Source: Pseudosulfitobacter pseudonitzschiae (lineage in GTDB: Bacteria > Pseudomonadota > Alphaproteobacteria > Rhodobacterales > Rhodobacteraceae). Taken from it: a DNA stretch of 64,000 nt. Where the stretch lies: positions 558,001 through 622,000 of the forward strand of contig NZ_FQVP01000001.1 of assembly GCF_900129395.1 (NCBI RefSeq), read 5' to 3'. Under the pieces are notes generated by a model. It made no database searches and was not told the DNA's origin. It saw only the letters and a list, made by a program, of their open reading frames with translations. This document shows positions 55,385 to 64,000 of the stretch, piece by piece (positions within the stretch are counted from its first letter, which is position 1; every line of letters begins with the position of its first letter). The position numbers were made by a program, and so were the translations under genes.

Positions 55385-56206
55385 TCAGGCTTTCAACGCC
55401 TTTTCAGCCGCCTTTTCGGCGTCCCACAGCGCGTCCATCTCGGCCAGATCGCTTTGGTCCGGCGTCTTGCCCTTGTCTGCCAGCCGCCGCTCGATCCCCT
55501 CGAACCGGCGTGTGAACTTGGCGTTGGCGGCGCGCAGGGCTTCTTCGGGGTCCACGCCCAGGTGCCGTCCCAGATTGGCCATCACGAACAGCATATCGCC
55601 GAATTCCTCGGTCACTTCGGCATGGCTCAAGGTCTCGCGTGCCTCGACCAGTTCCGCGGCCTCTTCAGAGATCTTGTCGATTACCTGATCGATGTCGGGC
55701 CAGTCAAAGCCCACGCGCGCCGCCCTTTTTTGCAGCTTTACCGCGCGCATCAGGGCAGGCAGGCCAATCGCCACCCCGTCCAGCGTGCCACGCTGTGCCT
55801 TTCCTGCGCGTTCGGCGGCCTTGATGACCTCCCAGTCCATCGTCTGCTGTTCGGCGGATTTGTCGCGGCTTTCGTCGCCGAACACATGCGGATGGCGCGC
55901 AACCATCTTGTTGCTGATGTTGCGCACCACGGACTGAAAGGTGAAATGCCCGTCTTCCTCGCCCATCGCCGTGTGATAGACAGATTGCAGCAGCAGATCG
56001 CCCAATTCGCCCTCAAGCTCGGGCCAGTCGCGGCGCGCGATGGCGTCGGCCACCTCGTAGGCCTCTTCGATGGTATAGGGCGCGATGCTGTCAAAGGTCT
56101 GTTCGATGTCCCACGGACAGCCGGTTTCGGGATCGCGCAGGCGGCGCATGATCTCCAGCAAACGCTCGATCCCCGCAGTTTGGTCGTGGATCAGGTCGTT
56201 CGTCAT
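55385..56206 (-). CDS. mazG: nucleoside triphosphate pyrophosphohydrolase MazG
   Basis: Protein of 273 residues that hydrolyses NTPs to NMP and PPi, limiting damaged nucleotides and lowering ppGpp-related effects. Both MazG domains are seen: RLRDPETGCPWDIEQTFDSI with YTIEEAYEVADAIARRDW and LEGELGDLLLQSVYHTAM in the first, and KISEEAAELVEARETLSHAE with EEFGDMLFVMANLGRHLG in the second, each with the ExxE...ExxD acidic ligands. Start ATG 56206 is preferred over ATG 56218. The frame is open far upstream, but that is an antisense shadow of the amidohydrolase. Confidence 0.94.
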   Translation of the reverse strand: MTNDLIHDQTAGIERLLEIMRRLRDPETGCPWDIEQTFDSIAPYTIEEAYEVADAIARRDWPELEGELGDLLLQSVYHTAMGEEDGHFTFQSVVRNISNKMVARHPHVFGDESRDKSAEQQTMDWEVIKAAERAGKAQRGTLDGVAIGLPALMRAVKLQKRAARVGFDWPDIDQVIDKISEEAAELVEARETLSHAEVTEEFGDMLFVMANLGRHLGVDPEEALRAANAKFTRRFEGIERRLADKGKTPDQSDLAEMDALWDAEKAAEKALKA

Positions 56207-56281
56207 TTCAGCCCCCATTGCAGCCCGCAGCACTTCGGTGTCAGATGCACCAAGCCGCAAATTTCCCAAGGAGTCCACCCA

Positions 56282-57451
56282 ATGGCCGTCGTCAACCGCA
56301 TCGCTGATTTTGCCCCGCAGATGGCCGAATGGAGACAGCACCTGCACACCATTCCCGAACTGGGCCGCGCCTGCCACAAGACGGCGGCCTTTGTCGCGGA
56401 GCGGCTGCGCGAGTTTGGCGTGGACGAGATCCACGAAGGATTTGCCGAAACCGGCATCGTGGCGATCATCAACGGGCAGGGCGCGGGGCCGACCATTGGG
56501 TTGCGTGCCGATATGGACGGGCTGCCGATTACCGAGGCGACGGGGTTGCCCTATGCCAGCACCCACGCGGGCCGGATGCACGCCTGCGGCCACGACGGGC
56601 ACACGACCATGCTGTTGGGGGCCGCGAAATACCTGTGCGAGACGCGCAATTTCGCGGGGCGCGTGGCGCTGATTTTCCAACCCGACGAAGAGGCGACCGG
56701 CGGGGCCGAGGCGATGGTGCAAGAGGGGATCATGGACACCTTCGACATCGGCGAAGTCTATGGCATCCACAACGTCCCCGGCTTTGACGAGGGCACGTTT
56801 CACGCGCGCTCCGGCCCGCTGCTGGCGGCGGCGGACACGTTCCACATTCACCTGACCGGGCGCGGCGGCCACGGGGCACAGCCGCAGGACACGGTCGATC
56901 CGGTGGTCTGTGCCGCATCGATCACCCAGGCGCTGCAAACCATCGTCAGCCGGAACATCGAGGCGGGGCAGCAGCTGGTGATCTCGGTCACGCAGATCCA
57001 CACCGGGACGGTTGATAACGTCATTCCCGAAACCGCCTATCTGAACGGCACCGTGCGGACGTTCACGCCCGAGATGCGCGACCTGGCAGAACGGCGGATG
57101 AACGAGATTGTCGCGGGGCAGGCCGCGAGTTTCGGGCTGAGCGCCAAGGTTGATTACGTGCGCGGCTATCCCCCCACGGTCAACCATGCGCGCGGGGTCG
57201 AATTGGCCGCGCGTGCGGCCCGCGATGTGTCGGGCGACGCGGCGGTGGACGTGGACAGCCCTGCCAACATGGGCGCCGAGGATTTCGCCTATATGCTCGA
57301 AGCGCGCCCCGGCGCCTATTTCTTCATGGGCATCGGCGAGGGCGCGGGGCTGCACCACCCTGAGTACAATTTCAACGACGCAGCCGCCCCTGTGGGCGCG
57401 TCGTTCTTTGCCCGTCTGGTGGAAACCGCACAACCGGTGAAAGGGGCCTGA
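56282..57451 (+). CDS. M20-family amidohydrolase (hippurate/aminoacylase-like)
   Basis: Protein of 389 residues from ATG 56282 (MAVVNRIADFAPQMAEWRQH), preceded by AAGGAG. The M20 metal motifs HACGHDGHTTMLLGAAKYL and PDEEATGGAEAMVQEGIMD supply the dinuclear site, and VHNVPG-type text (YGIHNVPGFDEGTF) plus AEDFAYMLEARPGAYFF are as in hippurate hydrolases. Amide-bond substrate is unclear. Three bases separate the stop from speB, so the two may be cotranscribed. Confidence 0.94.
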   Translation: MAVVNRIADFAPQMAEWRQHLHTIPELGRACHKTAAFVAERLREFGVDEIHEGFAETGIVAIINGQGAGPTIGLRADMDGLPITEATGLPYASTHAGRMHACGHDGHTTMLLGAAKYLCETRNFAGRVALIFQPDEEATGGAEAMVQEGIMDTFDIGEVYGIHNVPGFDEGTFHARSGPLLAAADTFHIHLTGRGGHGAQPQDTVDPVVCAASITQALQTIVSRNIEAGQQLVISVTQIHTGTVDNVIPETAYLNGTVRTFTPEMRDLAERRMNEIVAGQAASFGLSAKVDYVRGYPPTVNHARGVELAARAARDVSGDAAVDVDSPANMGAEDFAYMLEARPGAYFFMGIGEGAGLHHPEYNFNDAAAPVGASFFARLVETAQPVKGA

Positions 57452-57454
57452 GGG

Positions 57455-58405
57455 ATGGTGACACGCAAGAACCAACCGATCAGCGGCAATGACCTTGCGC
57501 GGTTTTCCGGCCCGAACACTTTTATGCGCCTGCCGTCGGTCAATGACCTCAAGGGGTTGGATGTTTGCGTGCTGGGCGTGCCCATGGACATCGGCACCTC
57601 CTGGCGGTCGGGCACGCGGTTCGGGCCGAAACAGGTGCGCGCCGAAAGCGCGATGATCCGGCCCTATAACGTGCAGACCGGGGCGGCTCCCTTTGACAGT
57701 CTGCAAGTGGCGGACATTGGGGATCTGGCGATCAATACGTTTTCATTGTCGGACAGTTTGCGAATTATCGCAGAGAGTTACGACGCGATCCTAAAGTATG
57801 ACGTGATGCCGATGGCCATCGGTGGCGATCATTCGATCACCCTGCCAATCCTGCGCGCGATTGCCAAACGCCACGGTCCCGTGGCGCTGGTGCATGTGGA
57901 TGCCCATGCGGACGTGAACGACGAAATGTTCGGGATGCGCGAGACCCACGGCACCGTGTTCCGCCGCGCCCATGAGGAAGGGCTGATCATCCCGCAAAAG
58001 GTCTATCAGGTCGGCCTGCGCGGCACCGGCTATGCCGCCACCGACTTTACCGAGGCGCAGGGCTGGGGCTTTCAGCAATGGCAGGCGTCCGAGCTATGGC
58101 ACCGCCCGTTGGACACGCTGGGCGCGGAAATCCGGCGCGATATTGGGGATGCGCCGGTTTACGTCACCTATGACATCGACAGCCTTGATCCCGCCTATGC
58201 GCCGGGCACCGGCACGCCAGAAATTGGCGGGCTGACCACGCCACAGGCGATGCAGTTGATCCGCGCGTTAAAGGGGTTGAACATTGTGGGCTGCGATCTT
58301 GTCGAGGTCAGCCCGCCCTATGACACATCCGGCAACACGGCGCTGACGGGGGCGAACATCCTGTTCGAACTGTTGTGCGTGCTGCCAGGCGTTGCCTATC
58401 GTTGA
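57455..58405 (+). CDS. speB: agmatinase-family ureohydrolase
   Basis: Protein of 316 residues. The manganese ligands are in AIGGDHSITLPILRA, VHVDAHADVNDEM and YVTYDIDSLDPAYAPGTGTP, all intact. Substrate could be agmatine or guanidinobutyrate; the sequence alone does not decide. Start ATG 57455 has GAGGG upstream. It follows the M20 amidohydrolase by three bases. The stop is 49 bases before the DUF1499 gene. Confidence 0.93.
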   Translation: MVTRKNQPISGNDLARFSGPNTFMRLPSVNDLKGLDVCVLGVPMDIGTSWRSGTRFGPKQVRAESAMIRPYNVQTGAAPFDSLQVADIGDLAINTFSLSDSLRIIAESYDAILKYDVMPMAIGGDHSITLPILRAIAKRHGPVALVHVDAHADVNDEMFGMRETHGTVFRRAHEEGLIIPQKVYQVGLRGTGYAATDFTEAQGWGFQQWQASELWHRPLDTLGAEIRRDIGDAPVYVTYDIDSLDPAYAPGTGTPEIGGLTTPQAMQLIRALKGLNIVGCDLVEVSPPYDTSGNTALTGANILFELLCVLPGVAYR

Positions 58406-58454
58406 CGGGGCAGAACGCTGCACCGAGGATTTTATGAACCAGAGAAGAGGATAG

Positions 58455-58868
58455 ATGCGCATGTTGTTCTGGATAGTGGCCCTTGTGGTCGTGCTGGCGG
58501 GGGCCGCGGTGGCCTATGTGCGGCTGGCCCCCTCTGACCCGGCACGATGGAATCAGCCCATTGCGGCGACGGAAGACAAGGATTTTGGCAACGGCGCCAT
58601 CCGCGTTCTGCCCGCCTCCGACGGGCTGCTGGCGCGGTTGGATGCGGCGATGCAGGCGCTGCCCCGCACGCGTGTTCTGGCAGGCTCCGTGGCCGACGGG
58701 CGGATCACATATGTGACACGCACGCCTACGGTCGGTTTTCCCGATTACACCACTATCGAACAGACCGAAGGTCAAATTCGCATCCTGGCGCGCGCGCGTT
58801 TCGGGTCGTCAGATATGGGGGTAAATGCCAAAAGATTGAAGGGGTTGCTGGCCACTGTTCAAGGATGA
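58455..58868 (+). CDS. DUF1499-domain membrane protein
   Basis: Protein of 137 residues. A single N-terminal helix (MLFWIVALVVVLAGAAVAYV) anchors it, then the DUF1499 segment VLAGSVADGRITYVTRTPTV, GFPDYTTIEQ and [17 protein letters not shown]. Function is unknown. Its last 60 bases overlap the 3' end of a convergent gene. Confidence 0.9.
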   Translation: MRMLFWIVALVVVLAGAAVAYVRLAPSDPARWNQPIAATEDKDFGNGAIRVLPASDGLLARLDAAMQALPRTRVLAGSVADGRITYVTRTPTVGFPDYTTIEQTEGQIRILARARFGSSDMGVNAKRLKGLLATVQG

Positions 58869-59096
58869 ACTGAGGCAGCCCGTCTGCACCTCGCGCCACA
58901 TCGGCACGTTCAGTGACATCTGGCATTGCGCCATGAACATGCGCCCGTCGACTTGCAGGCAGACAATGTCGCCCAGCTCGACCCGGGACCCGCTTTTGTC
59001 GGTGCAATAGCAGTCAATCGTCTTGCCTCCCGGAGTTGTGACATCCCCGAGGGCCGGTGTGGCAAGCGCCAGTGCAAGAACGGCTGCGCGTAACAT
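58809..59096 (-). CDS. secreted cysteine-containing protein of unknown function
   Basis: Protein of 95 residues, [20 protein letters not shown], with a cleavable signal peptide, and then [12 protein letters not shown]-like text ([20 protein letters not shown]) and [18 protein letters not shown]. Four or five cysteines could form disulfides in the periplasm. I recall a conserved Rhodobacterales protein with this pattern. The 3' end overlaps the DUF1499 gene on the other strand by 60 bases. The start is ATG 59096. Confidence 0.75.
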   Translation of the reverse strand: MLRAAVLALALATPALGDVTTPGGKTIDCYCTDKSGSRVELGDIVCLQVDGRMFMAQCQMSLNVPMWREVQTGCLSSSLNSGQQPLQSFGIYPHI

Positions 59097-59158
59097 GGCA
59101 ACAATATACCACTGTCCTTGGCCTTGACCAAATCCTTTCAATATCAGATGGAACGCTC

Positions 59159-60208
59159 ATGATCCCGTCAGAACGCCTTCAACAGATCACCGAGAGGTTT
59201 GAATACCTCGAAGCCGCGATGTCCGCGGGTGGTGGCGATATTGCGGCACTGGCCAAGGAATATTCCGATCTGCGCCCCGTGGTCGAACAGATCGCCCGGT
59301 ACCGCCAGTTGCAAAGCGACATGGCCGATGCGCGCGAAATGCTGGACGATCCCGAGATGGCCGACCTGGCCCGCGAGGAACTGCCGCGCCTGAAGGCGGC
59401 GCTGCCCGATGCCGAGGCGGCCCTGCAACTGGCGTTGTTGCCGCGCGATGCGGCGGATGCCAAGCCCGCGATGCTGGAAATCCGTCCCGGCACCGGCGGT
59501 GACGAGGCGGCGCTGTTCGCGGGTGACCTGCTGCGCATGTACATGCGTTATGCCGAGGCGCGGGGCTGGGGCTTTGACATTATCGAAGAACAGGCGACCG
59601 AACTGGGCGGGATCAAGGAAGTCGTGGCCCACATCAAGGGCGACAACGTCTTTGCGCGGATGAAATACGAAAGCGGCGTGCACCGCGTCCAGCGGGTGCC
59701 GACAACGGAAAGCGGCGGACGCATTCACACCTCTGCGGCGACAGTGGCCGTGCTTCCGGAGGCGGAAGAGGTTGATATTCACATCGACCCGAACGACATC
59801 CGGATTGATACCATGCGGTCGTCGGGTGCGGGCGGACAGCACGTGAACACCACGGATTCGGCGGTACGCATCACCCACATTCCCACCGGCATTGTTGTGA
59901 CCAGTTCCGAGAAATCCCAGCACCGCAACCGCGACAAGGCCATGCAGGTGCTGCGCGCGCGACTCTATGATATGGAGCGCAACCGCATCGACAGCGCACG
60001 CAGCGCCGACCGCGCGGCCCAGGTGGGCGGCGGTGACCGGTCCGAACGCATCCGCACCTATAATTTCCCGCAGGGGCGCATGACCGATCACCGGATCAAC
60101 CTGACGCTGTACAAGCTGGACGCGGTGATGCAGGGCGACCTGGACGAGGTGATTGACGCGCTGAGATCGGACGACCAGTCGCGGATGCTCGCCGAGATGG
60201 GACAATGA
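59159..60208 (+). CDS. prfA: peptide chain release factor 1
   Basis: Protein of 349 residues. It reads UAA and UAG stops. The codon-recognition PxT tripeptide is PTT in [20 protein letters not shown], and the catalytic GGQ is in [20 protein letters not shown]. Start ATG 59159 ([20 protein letters not shown]) is preferred to an open 34-residue extension. It overlaps prmC by ATGA, so the methyltransferase that modifies this GGQ is coupled to it. Confidence 0.97.
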   Translation: MIPSERLQQITERFEYLEAAMSAGGGDIAALAKEYSDLRPVVEQIARYRQLQSDMADAREMLDDPEMADLAREELPRLKAALPDAEAALQLALLPRDAADAKPAMLEIRPGTGGDEAALFAGDLLRMYMRYAEARGWGFDIIEEQATELGGIKEVVAHIKGDNVFARMKYESGVHRVQRVPTTESGGRIHTSAATVAVLPEAEEVDIHIDPNDIRIDTMRSSGAGGQHVNTTDSAVRITHIPTGIVVTSSEKSQHRNRDKAMQVLRARLYDMERNRIDSARSADRAAQVGGGDRSERIRTYNFPQGRMTDHRINLTLYKLDAVMQGDLDEVIDALRSDDQSRMLAEMGQ

Positions 60209-61047
60209 CCGCGGCACAGGCCATGGCTGCGGCCACGGCACGGCTTCGGGCGGCGGGGGTGCCGGACCCGGCGCGGGACGCCCGGCTGCTGCTGGCCCAT
60301 GCCGCACAGGTGGACGCCACGCGGGTCACCCTGATCGCCCCCGAGGACATCGCCCCCGAGATCGCCGAACGCTACGAGGCGTTGATCAGCCTGCGTGCGG
60401 TGCGGGTGCCGGTCAGCCATCTGATCGGGGAACGTGCGTTCTATGGCCGCCGGTTCAAGGTCAGCAGCGATGTGCTGGACCCGCGTCCCGAAACCGAAAC
60501 CCTGATCGAGGCGGCTCTGGCTGAACCCTTTGCCAGCGTGCTGGACATTGGCACGGGATCGGGCTGTATCCTGGTGACGTTGCTGGCCGAACGCACCATG
60601 GCCGTGGGCACCGGCACCGACCTGAGCGAAGCGGCCTGTTTGCAGGCCAGCGCCAATGCCGTGCTGCACGATGTGGACCCGCGGGCAGAAGTGATCCTGT
60701 CCGACTGGTTCGGGGCGGTGCAGGGCACCTATGACCTGATCGTGTCGAATCCGCCCTATCTGGCCGCCGAGGAAATGGACGACGTCGCCCCCGAGTTGCG
60801 CGACCACGAGCCTCGCATGGCCCTGACGGACGAGGCGGACGGGCTGACGGCCTACCGTGTGCTGGCGGCGATGGGACCTGCGCATCTGGCGGCGGGCGGG
60901 CGGCTGATTTGCGAGATCGGCTGGACCCAGGCCGCGGATGTGGTCGAGATCTTCTATGCCGCGGGCTGGCAGGATGTTGTGTGCCTGCCCGATATGGATG
61001 GCCGTGATCGTGTGATTTGCGCCAGAACACCGCCCCGGACGGCATAA
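60205..61047 (+). CDS. prmC: release-factor glutamine methyltransferase
   Basis: Protein of 280 residues that methylates the GGQ glutamine of RF1/RF2. It has the SAM motif [20 protein letters not shown] and the NPPY tetrapeptide in [17 protein letters not shown]. The N-terminal helical domain includes [20 protein letters not shown], which ends in a typical FYG. ATGA overlap with prfA is the standard operon. Confidence 0.96.
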   Translation: MTAAQAMAAATARLRAAGVPDPARDARLLLAHAAQVDATRVTLIAPEDIAPEIAERYEALISLRAVRVPVSHLIGERAFYGRRFKVSSDVLDPRPETETLIEAALAEPFASVLDIGTGSGCILVTLLAERTMAVGTGTDLSEAACLQASANAVLHDVDPRAEVILSDWFGAVQGTYDLIVSNPPYLAAEEMDDVAPELRDHEPRMALTDEADGLTAYRVLAAMGPAHLAAGGRLICEIGWTQAADVVEIFYAAGWQDVVCLPDMDGRDRVICARTPPRTA

Positions 61048-61261
61048 ACCCGCACAATCTGTGGAAAAGTGACGCAGCGTGGCAATTAATGCTTGTCCCA
61101 CGCGGCCCCGCGTGTTTATTCAAAGATGTTGTAGCGGTGGATACCTTTTGGTGGTCCCGCTCGGCGTCAAGCCCAACACATCGCATTTTTCGGACAATGA
61201 TGGCGCATGTCGCGCAATCCGATGAACTGCAGCGATAGGCATAACAAGGCTAAGCTATTTC

Positions 61262-61906
61262 ATGAAATCTTCGAGATCCCGGTCCCGGTCAAAAAACACG
61301 CGCAATCGCAGCTCGAACAATGGCGGGGGCGGTGGCAACGTCGTCAACCGCGTGTTCGACAGCTCTGGCCCCGAGGGCAAGGTGCGCGGTACGCCGCAAC
61401 AGATCATCGACAAATACAACCAGCTTGCACGCGACGCGCAGCTGTCCGGTGACCGTGTGGCCACAGAAAACTTTCAACAGCACGCAGAGCACTATCTGCG
61501 TCTGCTGAGCGAAGCGCAGCGCGAGATCGACGCCAAGCGCGAGGAACAAGAGCGCCAGAACCGGGACCGTCAGGCCGAACGCGACCGTCAGGCCGAGCGT
61601 GACCGCGAGCGCAACGAGCGTCAGGAACGCGAATCGAATGGCGGGCAGCAGGGCAATGCCCAGGCAGATGCCAGCGGTCAGGACGCGCAGCCCCAGCCGC
61701 AGACGCGCAAACAGCCGCAATCCGATGTGATCGACGTTGAGGCCGACAGCGGTCTGGTGGAAACACCCGAAAGCACGCCCAAGCCGAAAACCACCCGGTC
61801 GCGCCGCAAGCCCAAGCCGCCTGTCGAGGCCACCAAAGAGGCCGAGGCGCCGGCGTCCGACGCAGGTCAAAGCGAAGGTGGCAGCACACCGGAAGCCGCC
61901 GAATAA
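61262..61906 (+). CDS. DUF4167-domain protein
   Basis: Protein of 214 residues. The N-terminal KSSRSRSRSKNTRNRSSNNG leads to the DUF4167 region NRVFDSSGPEGKVRGTPQQI and NFQQHAEHYLRLLSEAQREI. A charged region with DRQAERD repeats and a low-complexity acidic tail follow. This family is widespread after prmC in alphaproteobacteria; it may bind RNA or ribosomes, but its function is not established. A terminator follows. Confidence 0.9.
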   Translation: MKSSRSRSRSKNTRNRSSNNGGGGGNVVNRVFDSSGPEGKVRGTPQQIIDKYNQLARDAQLSGDRVATENFQQHAEHYLRLLSEAQREIDAKREEQERQNRDRQAERDRQAERDRERNERQERESNGGQQGNAQADASGQDAQPQPQTRKQPQSDVIDVEADSGLVETPESTPKPKTTRSRRKPKPPVEATKEAEAPASDAGQSEGGSTPEAAE

Positions 61907-61930
61907 ACTTTGCCTGATCGTCTGAATTGA

Positions 61931-61960
61931 AAAAGGCCCTGCATCGCTGCGGGGCCTTTT
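61931..61960. terminator. bidirectional terminator between DUF4167 gene and rsmA
   Basis: AAAAGGCCC (from 61931) pairs with GGGCCTTTT (to 61960), with an inner GCA/TGC extension. A and T tracts at the ends make it work in both directions. It lies between convergent genes 80 bases apart. Confidence 0.85.
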
Positions 61961-61985
61961 GCTTTGTGGGGGGCATTTGTGTGGC

Positions 61986-62828
61986 TCAGGCCGCTGCAAC
62001 CGCGCGTGCAAGCGCGCAAAACGCCTCCAGCGACACCTGCTCGGCCCGTTCCGTAGGCTGTATGCCTGCGGCCAGCAGCCGGTCCTCGATGTCGGGGGCC
62101 ACACCCTTGAGCGCCGCGCGCAGCATCTTGCGGCGCTGGTTGAAGGCGGCGGCAACCACGCGGTTCAACACGGCGGCATCTGCTGGAAAGCGCGGCTGGG
62201 GCAGCGCCGTCAGGTGGACCACGGCAGAGGAAACCTTGGGCGGCGGGGTGAACGCCTCGGGCGGCAGGTTCAGCACGATCTGCGCATCGGCCCGCCATTG
62301 GGCCAACAGCGCCAGACGCCCGTAGGCCTTGGACCCCGGTTCTGCCACGATCCGGTGCGCGACCTCGCGCTGGAACATCAGCGTCAGCGATTGCCAGTAG
62401 GGCGGCCAGTCTTTCGGCGTCAGCCAGCGCACCAGCAGTTCGGTGCCGACGTTATAGGGCAGGTTGGCGGCCACGCGAATGGGCGGGGTCAGGTGTTGCA
62501 GCGGGTCGATCTCGAGCGCGTCGCCCTCGATCACCTGCAAGCGGCCTGGATAGGCGTCGGCGATCTCGGCCAGGGCAGGCAGGCAACGCGGGTCTTTTTC
62601 AATGGCCAGCACACGGCGCGCCCCCTCGGACAGCAGCCCACGGGTCAGACCGCCGGGGCCGGGACCGATTTCCAGCACGTCACAGCCTGTAAGGTCACCC
62701 GCCTGACGCGCGATCTTGGCGGTCAGGTTCAGGTCCAGCAAGAAGTTCTGGCCCAATGACTTTCGTGCGCGCAGGTCGTGGGTGTTGATCACATCGCGCA
62801 GGGGCGGCAGATTGTCGATCGTGCTCAT
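61986..62828 (-). CDS. rsmA: 16S rRNA dimethyladenosine transferase RsmA
   Basis: Protein of 280 residues that dimethylates the two adenines in the 3' hairpin of 16S rRNA. It starts [20 protein letters not shown], has [18 protein letters not shown], the SAM-binding [15 protein letters not shown], and the [15 protein letters not shown] catalytic motif. It follows pdxA by 64 bases in the usual surA-pdxA-rsmA order; a repeat element lies in the gap. Confidence 0.96.
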   Translation of the reverse strand: MSTIDNLPPLRDVINTHDLRARKSLGQNFLLDLNLTAKIARQAGDLTGCDVLEIGPGPGGLTRGLLSEGARRVLAIEKDPRCLPALAEIADAYPGRLQVIEGDALEIDPLQHLTPPIRVAANLPYNVGTELLVRWLTPKDWPPYWQSLTLMFQREVAHRIVAEPGSKAYGRLALLAQWRADAQIVLNLPPEAFTPPPKVSSAVVHLTALPQPRFPADAAVLNRVVAAAFNQRRKMLRAALKGVAPDIEDRLLAAGIQPTERAEQVSLEAFCALARAVAAA

Positions 62829-62867
62829 TTCGAGGCCATCGGGATCATGGATTCTACGCCTCCGGCG

Positions 62868-62888
62868 GGGATATGTGCGGCCAAAAGA
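62868..62888. repeat. gene-end repeat, family 1 copy B
   Basis: GGGATATGTGCGGCCAAAAG and one more base, preceded by GCCTCCGGCG. It matches the copy at 18783-18804 apart from a one-base gap and one substitution. It lies between pdxA and rsmA in the same operon, so it does not end a transcription unit here. Confidence 0.55.
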
Positions 62889-62892
62889 GCCG

Positions 62893-63867
62893 TCATGACT
62901 GCGCCATCCGGTGCGCCATGCGCAATGCTTCGATCATCGACGAGGGATTGGCCACTCCGGTGCCCGCAATGTCAAAGGCAGTGCCATGGTCGGGCGAGGT
63001 GCGGATGAAGGGCAGGCCCAGCGTCACGTTCACGCCGCGGTCGAAATCCAGCGTCTTGATCGGGATCAGCGCCTGGTCGTGGTACATGCACACGGCGGCA
63101 TCATAGCTGGCGCGGGCAGTGGCGTGGAACATGGTGTCAGCGGGCAGCGGGCCGCGCAGGTCATAGCCTTCGGCGCTCATGTCGGTGACGAGTTTGGCGA
63201 TCCAGTCGATCTCTTCCCGTCCCATGGCACCGCCTTCGCCGGCATGGGGGTTCAGGCCTGCGACGGCGATGCGCGGCTGTGCGATGCCGAACTGGCTACG
63301 CAACCCGTCGGCGGTGATGCGGATGGTGTCGCGCAGCAGCGTGGGCGTCAGCATTTTTGGCACCTCCCGCAGGGCGATATGGATGGTGGCAGGCACCACC
63401 CGCAGCTGCTCCGAGGCCAGCATCATCACGGCACGTTCCGCGCCCGCCAGAGCCTGCAGGTATTCGGTGTGACCGGGATAGGCAAAGCCTGCGCCGTCTT
63501 GCAGGGCTTTCTTGTGGATGGGCGCCGTGCACAGGGCGGCGGCCTGACCGGATTGCACCAGATCGACGCCGCGCGCGATAACGTCGATCACGCCCTGCGC
63601 GTTTGCAGGGTTGGCGGTGCCCGGTGTGTTCGGCGCGGCAAAGTCGTGGGACAAAACCGGCAGCCCACGGTCCATGACGCCAGCCGCCTGTGACGGGCTG
63701 TCGATCACGACCACCGGCACGTCGGCAGGCAGATGCGCGGGATCACCGATCCAGAACAGCGGAACCTCGCCGCGCAGTGCCGCCCAGGCCTTGGCCGCGA
63801 TCTCGGGTCCGATCCCCGCAGGCTCGCCGCAGCTGATCGCAACCGGCAAAGCGGTTGCAGGCGTCAT
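62893..63867 (-). CDS. pdxA: 4-hydroxythreonine-4-phosphate dehydrogenase
   Basis: Protein of 324 residues in vitamin B6 synthesis. The N-terminal [20 protein letters not shown], the metal-binding segment [11 protein letters not shown], and [20 protein letters not shown] are conserved, as is [20 protein letters not shown], with a metal-ligand histidine. Start ATG 63867 overlaps the surA stop by ATGA. Confidence 0.95.
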   Translation of the reverse strand: MTPATALPVAISCGEPAGIGPEIAAKAWAALRGEVPLFWIGDPAHLPADVPVVVIDSPSQAAGVMDRGLPVLSHDFAAPNTPGTANPANAQGVIDVIARGVDLVQSGQAAALCTAPIHKKALQDGAGFAYPGHTEYLQALAGAERAVMMLASEQLRVVPATIHIALREVPKMLTPTLLRDTIRITADGLRSQFGIAQPRIAVAGLNPHAGEGGAMGREEIDWIAKLVTDMSAEGYDLRGPLPADTMFHATARASYDAAVCMYHDQALIPIKTLDFDRGVNVTLGLPFIRTSPDHGTAFDIAGTGVANPSSMIEALRMAHRMAQS

Positions 63868-64000
63868 TCGCGCGTGATGCGGGCGTCGGCGCGCAATTCT
63901 TCCAGCAGGCTGTCGGAATATCCGGTCAGACGTTGCTGGCGCAGTTGCAGGGCAACCTCTTCACGGCTGGCAGCCTCGTTCAGGCTGGCTGTGCGGCCGC
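63864..64000 (-). CDS. surA-like peptidylprolyl isomerase, 3' end only
   Basis: The last 45 codons on the minus strand are in the window. The text (TASLNEAASREEVALQLRQQ) followed by RLTGYSDSLLEELRADARIT is the C-terminal helical segment of SurA proteins, and the position directly upstream of pdxA matches the surA-pdxA-rsmA operon. The catalytic domains lie beyond the window edge. Confidence 0.75.
   Translation of the reverse strand, partial: GRTASLNEAASREEVALQLRQQRLTGYSDSLLEELRADARITRE

Noticed and set aside
55454-56281. Open upstream extension of the M20 amidohydrolase frame
   Set aside because: It is antisense to MazG; the true start at 56282 has an AAGGAG site and the family-conserved N terminus.
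56207-57706. Open upstream extension of mazG across the amidohydrolase gene
   Set aside because: It is antisense to the amidohydrolase; MazG homologues start near MTNDLIHDQTAG.

Overview
The window looks like a chromosomal segment of a marine Rhodobacteraceae (Roseobacter-group) alphaproteobacterium. The evidence is the high GC content, the dense gene packing with ATGA and TGATG overlaps, a DksA with a cysteine-poor zinc finger, the gene order DUF177-rpmF-plsX-fabH-ihfA-merR, surA-pdxA-rsmA, argS-SPOR-nagZ-scpA-scpB, a Hint/RTX surface protein, and two families of short repeats of the kind seen at gene ends in this group. I see no insertion sequence, prophage, CRISPR array or rRNA operon. One tRNA is present: tRNA-Pro with anticodon GGG.

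Layout. 1-5 kb: 3' part of glnE, a small downstream gene, and a divergent RTX/Hint secreted protein. 5-10 kb: lipoprotein, RlmI-type rRNA methyltransferase, PIN-domain protein, M48 protease, cytochrome P450, DUF421 membrane protein. 10-14.6 kb: a minus-strand block of MoxR ATPase, GNAT, DUF2927 lipoprotein, tiny membrane protein and VWA protein. 14.7-18.8 kb: dksA coupled to a FAD monooxygenase, then xthA, erpA and dgt. 18.9-25.7 kb: argS, SPOR protein, nagZ, scpA, scpB, small protein, dcd, tRNA-Pro. 25.8-31.9 kb: the fatty-acid/L32 operon with ihfA and a MerR regulator, then bamE and an OlsB-like acyltransferase. 32-41.5 kb: ABC-F ATPase, sugar acetyltransferase, a broken FemAB-like gene, tyrS, anmK, cupin, FAD oxidoreductase, 7TM-type sensor kinase. 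41.5-49.3 kb: eno with GNAT and DMT transporter, TrkH, NYN protein, Fur/Mur, DEAD-box helicase, LysE. 49.3-58.9 kb: MBL hydrolase and divergent HxlR regulator, EamA transporter, SelO, GNAT-nucleoside hydrolase pair, sulfotransferase-like protein, MazG, M20 amidohydrolase, agmatinase-type enzyme, DUF1499 protein. 59-64 kb: prfA-prmC, DUF4167 protein, rsmA, pdxA and the 3' end of surA.

Most genes are core functions: translation and its quality control (argS, tyrS, prfA, prmC, rpmF, rsmA, RlmI-like, ABC-F), lipid synthesis (plsX, fabH, OlsB-like), chromosome segregation (scpAB, ihfA), peptidoglycan recycling (nagZ, anmK) and nucleotide metabolism (dgt, dcd, mazG, nucleoside hydrolase). The points most worth a second look are the MoxR-to-VWA block, the P450 that lacks the usual I-helix threonine, the start codon of the RlmI-like gene sitting in the loop of a perfect hairpin, the frameshifted FemAB-like gene, and five convergent gene pairs that share a palindromic 4-base stop.
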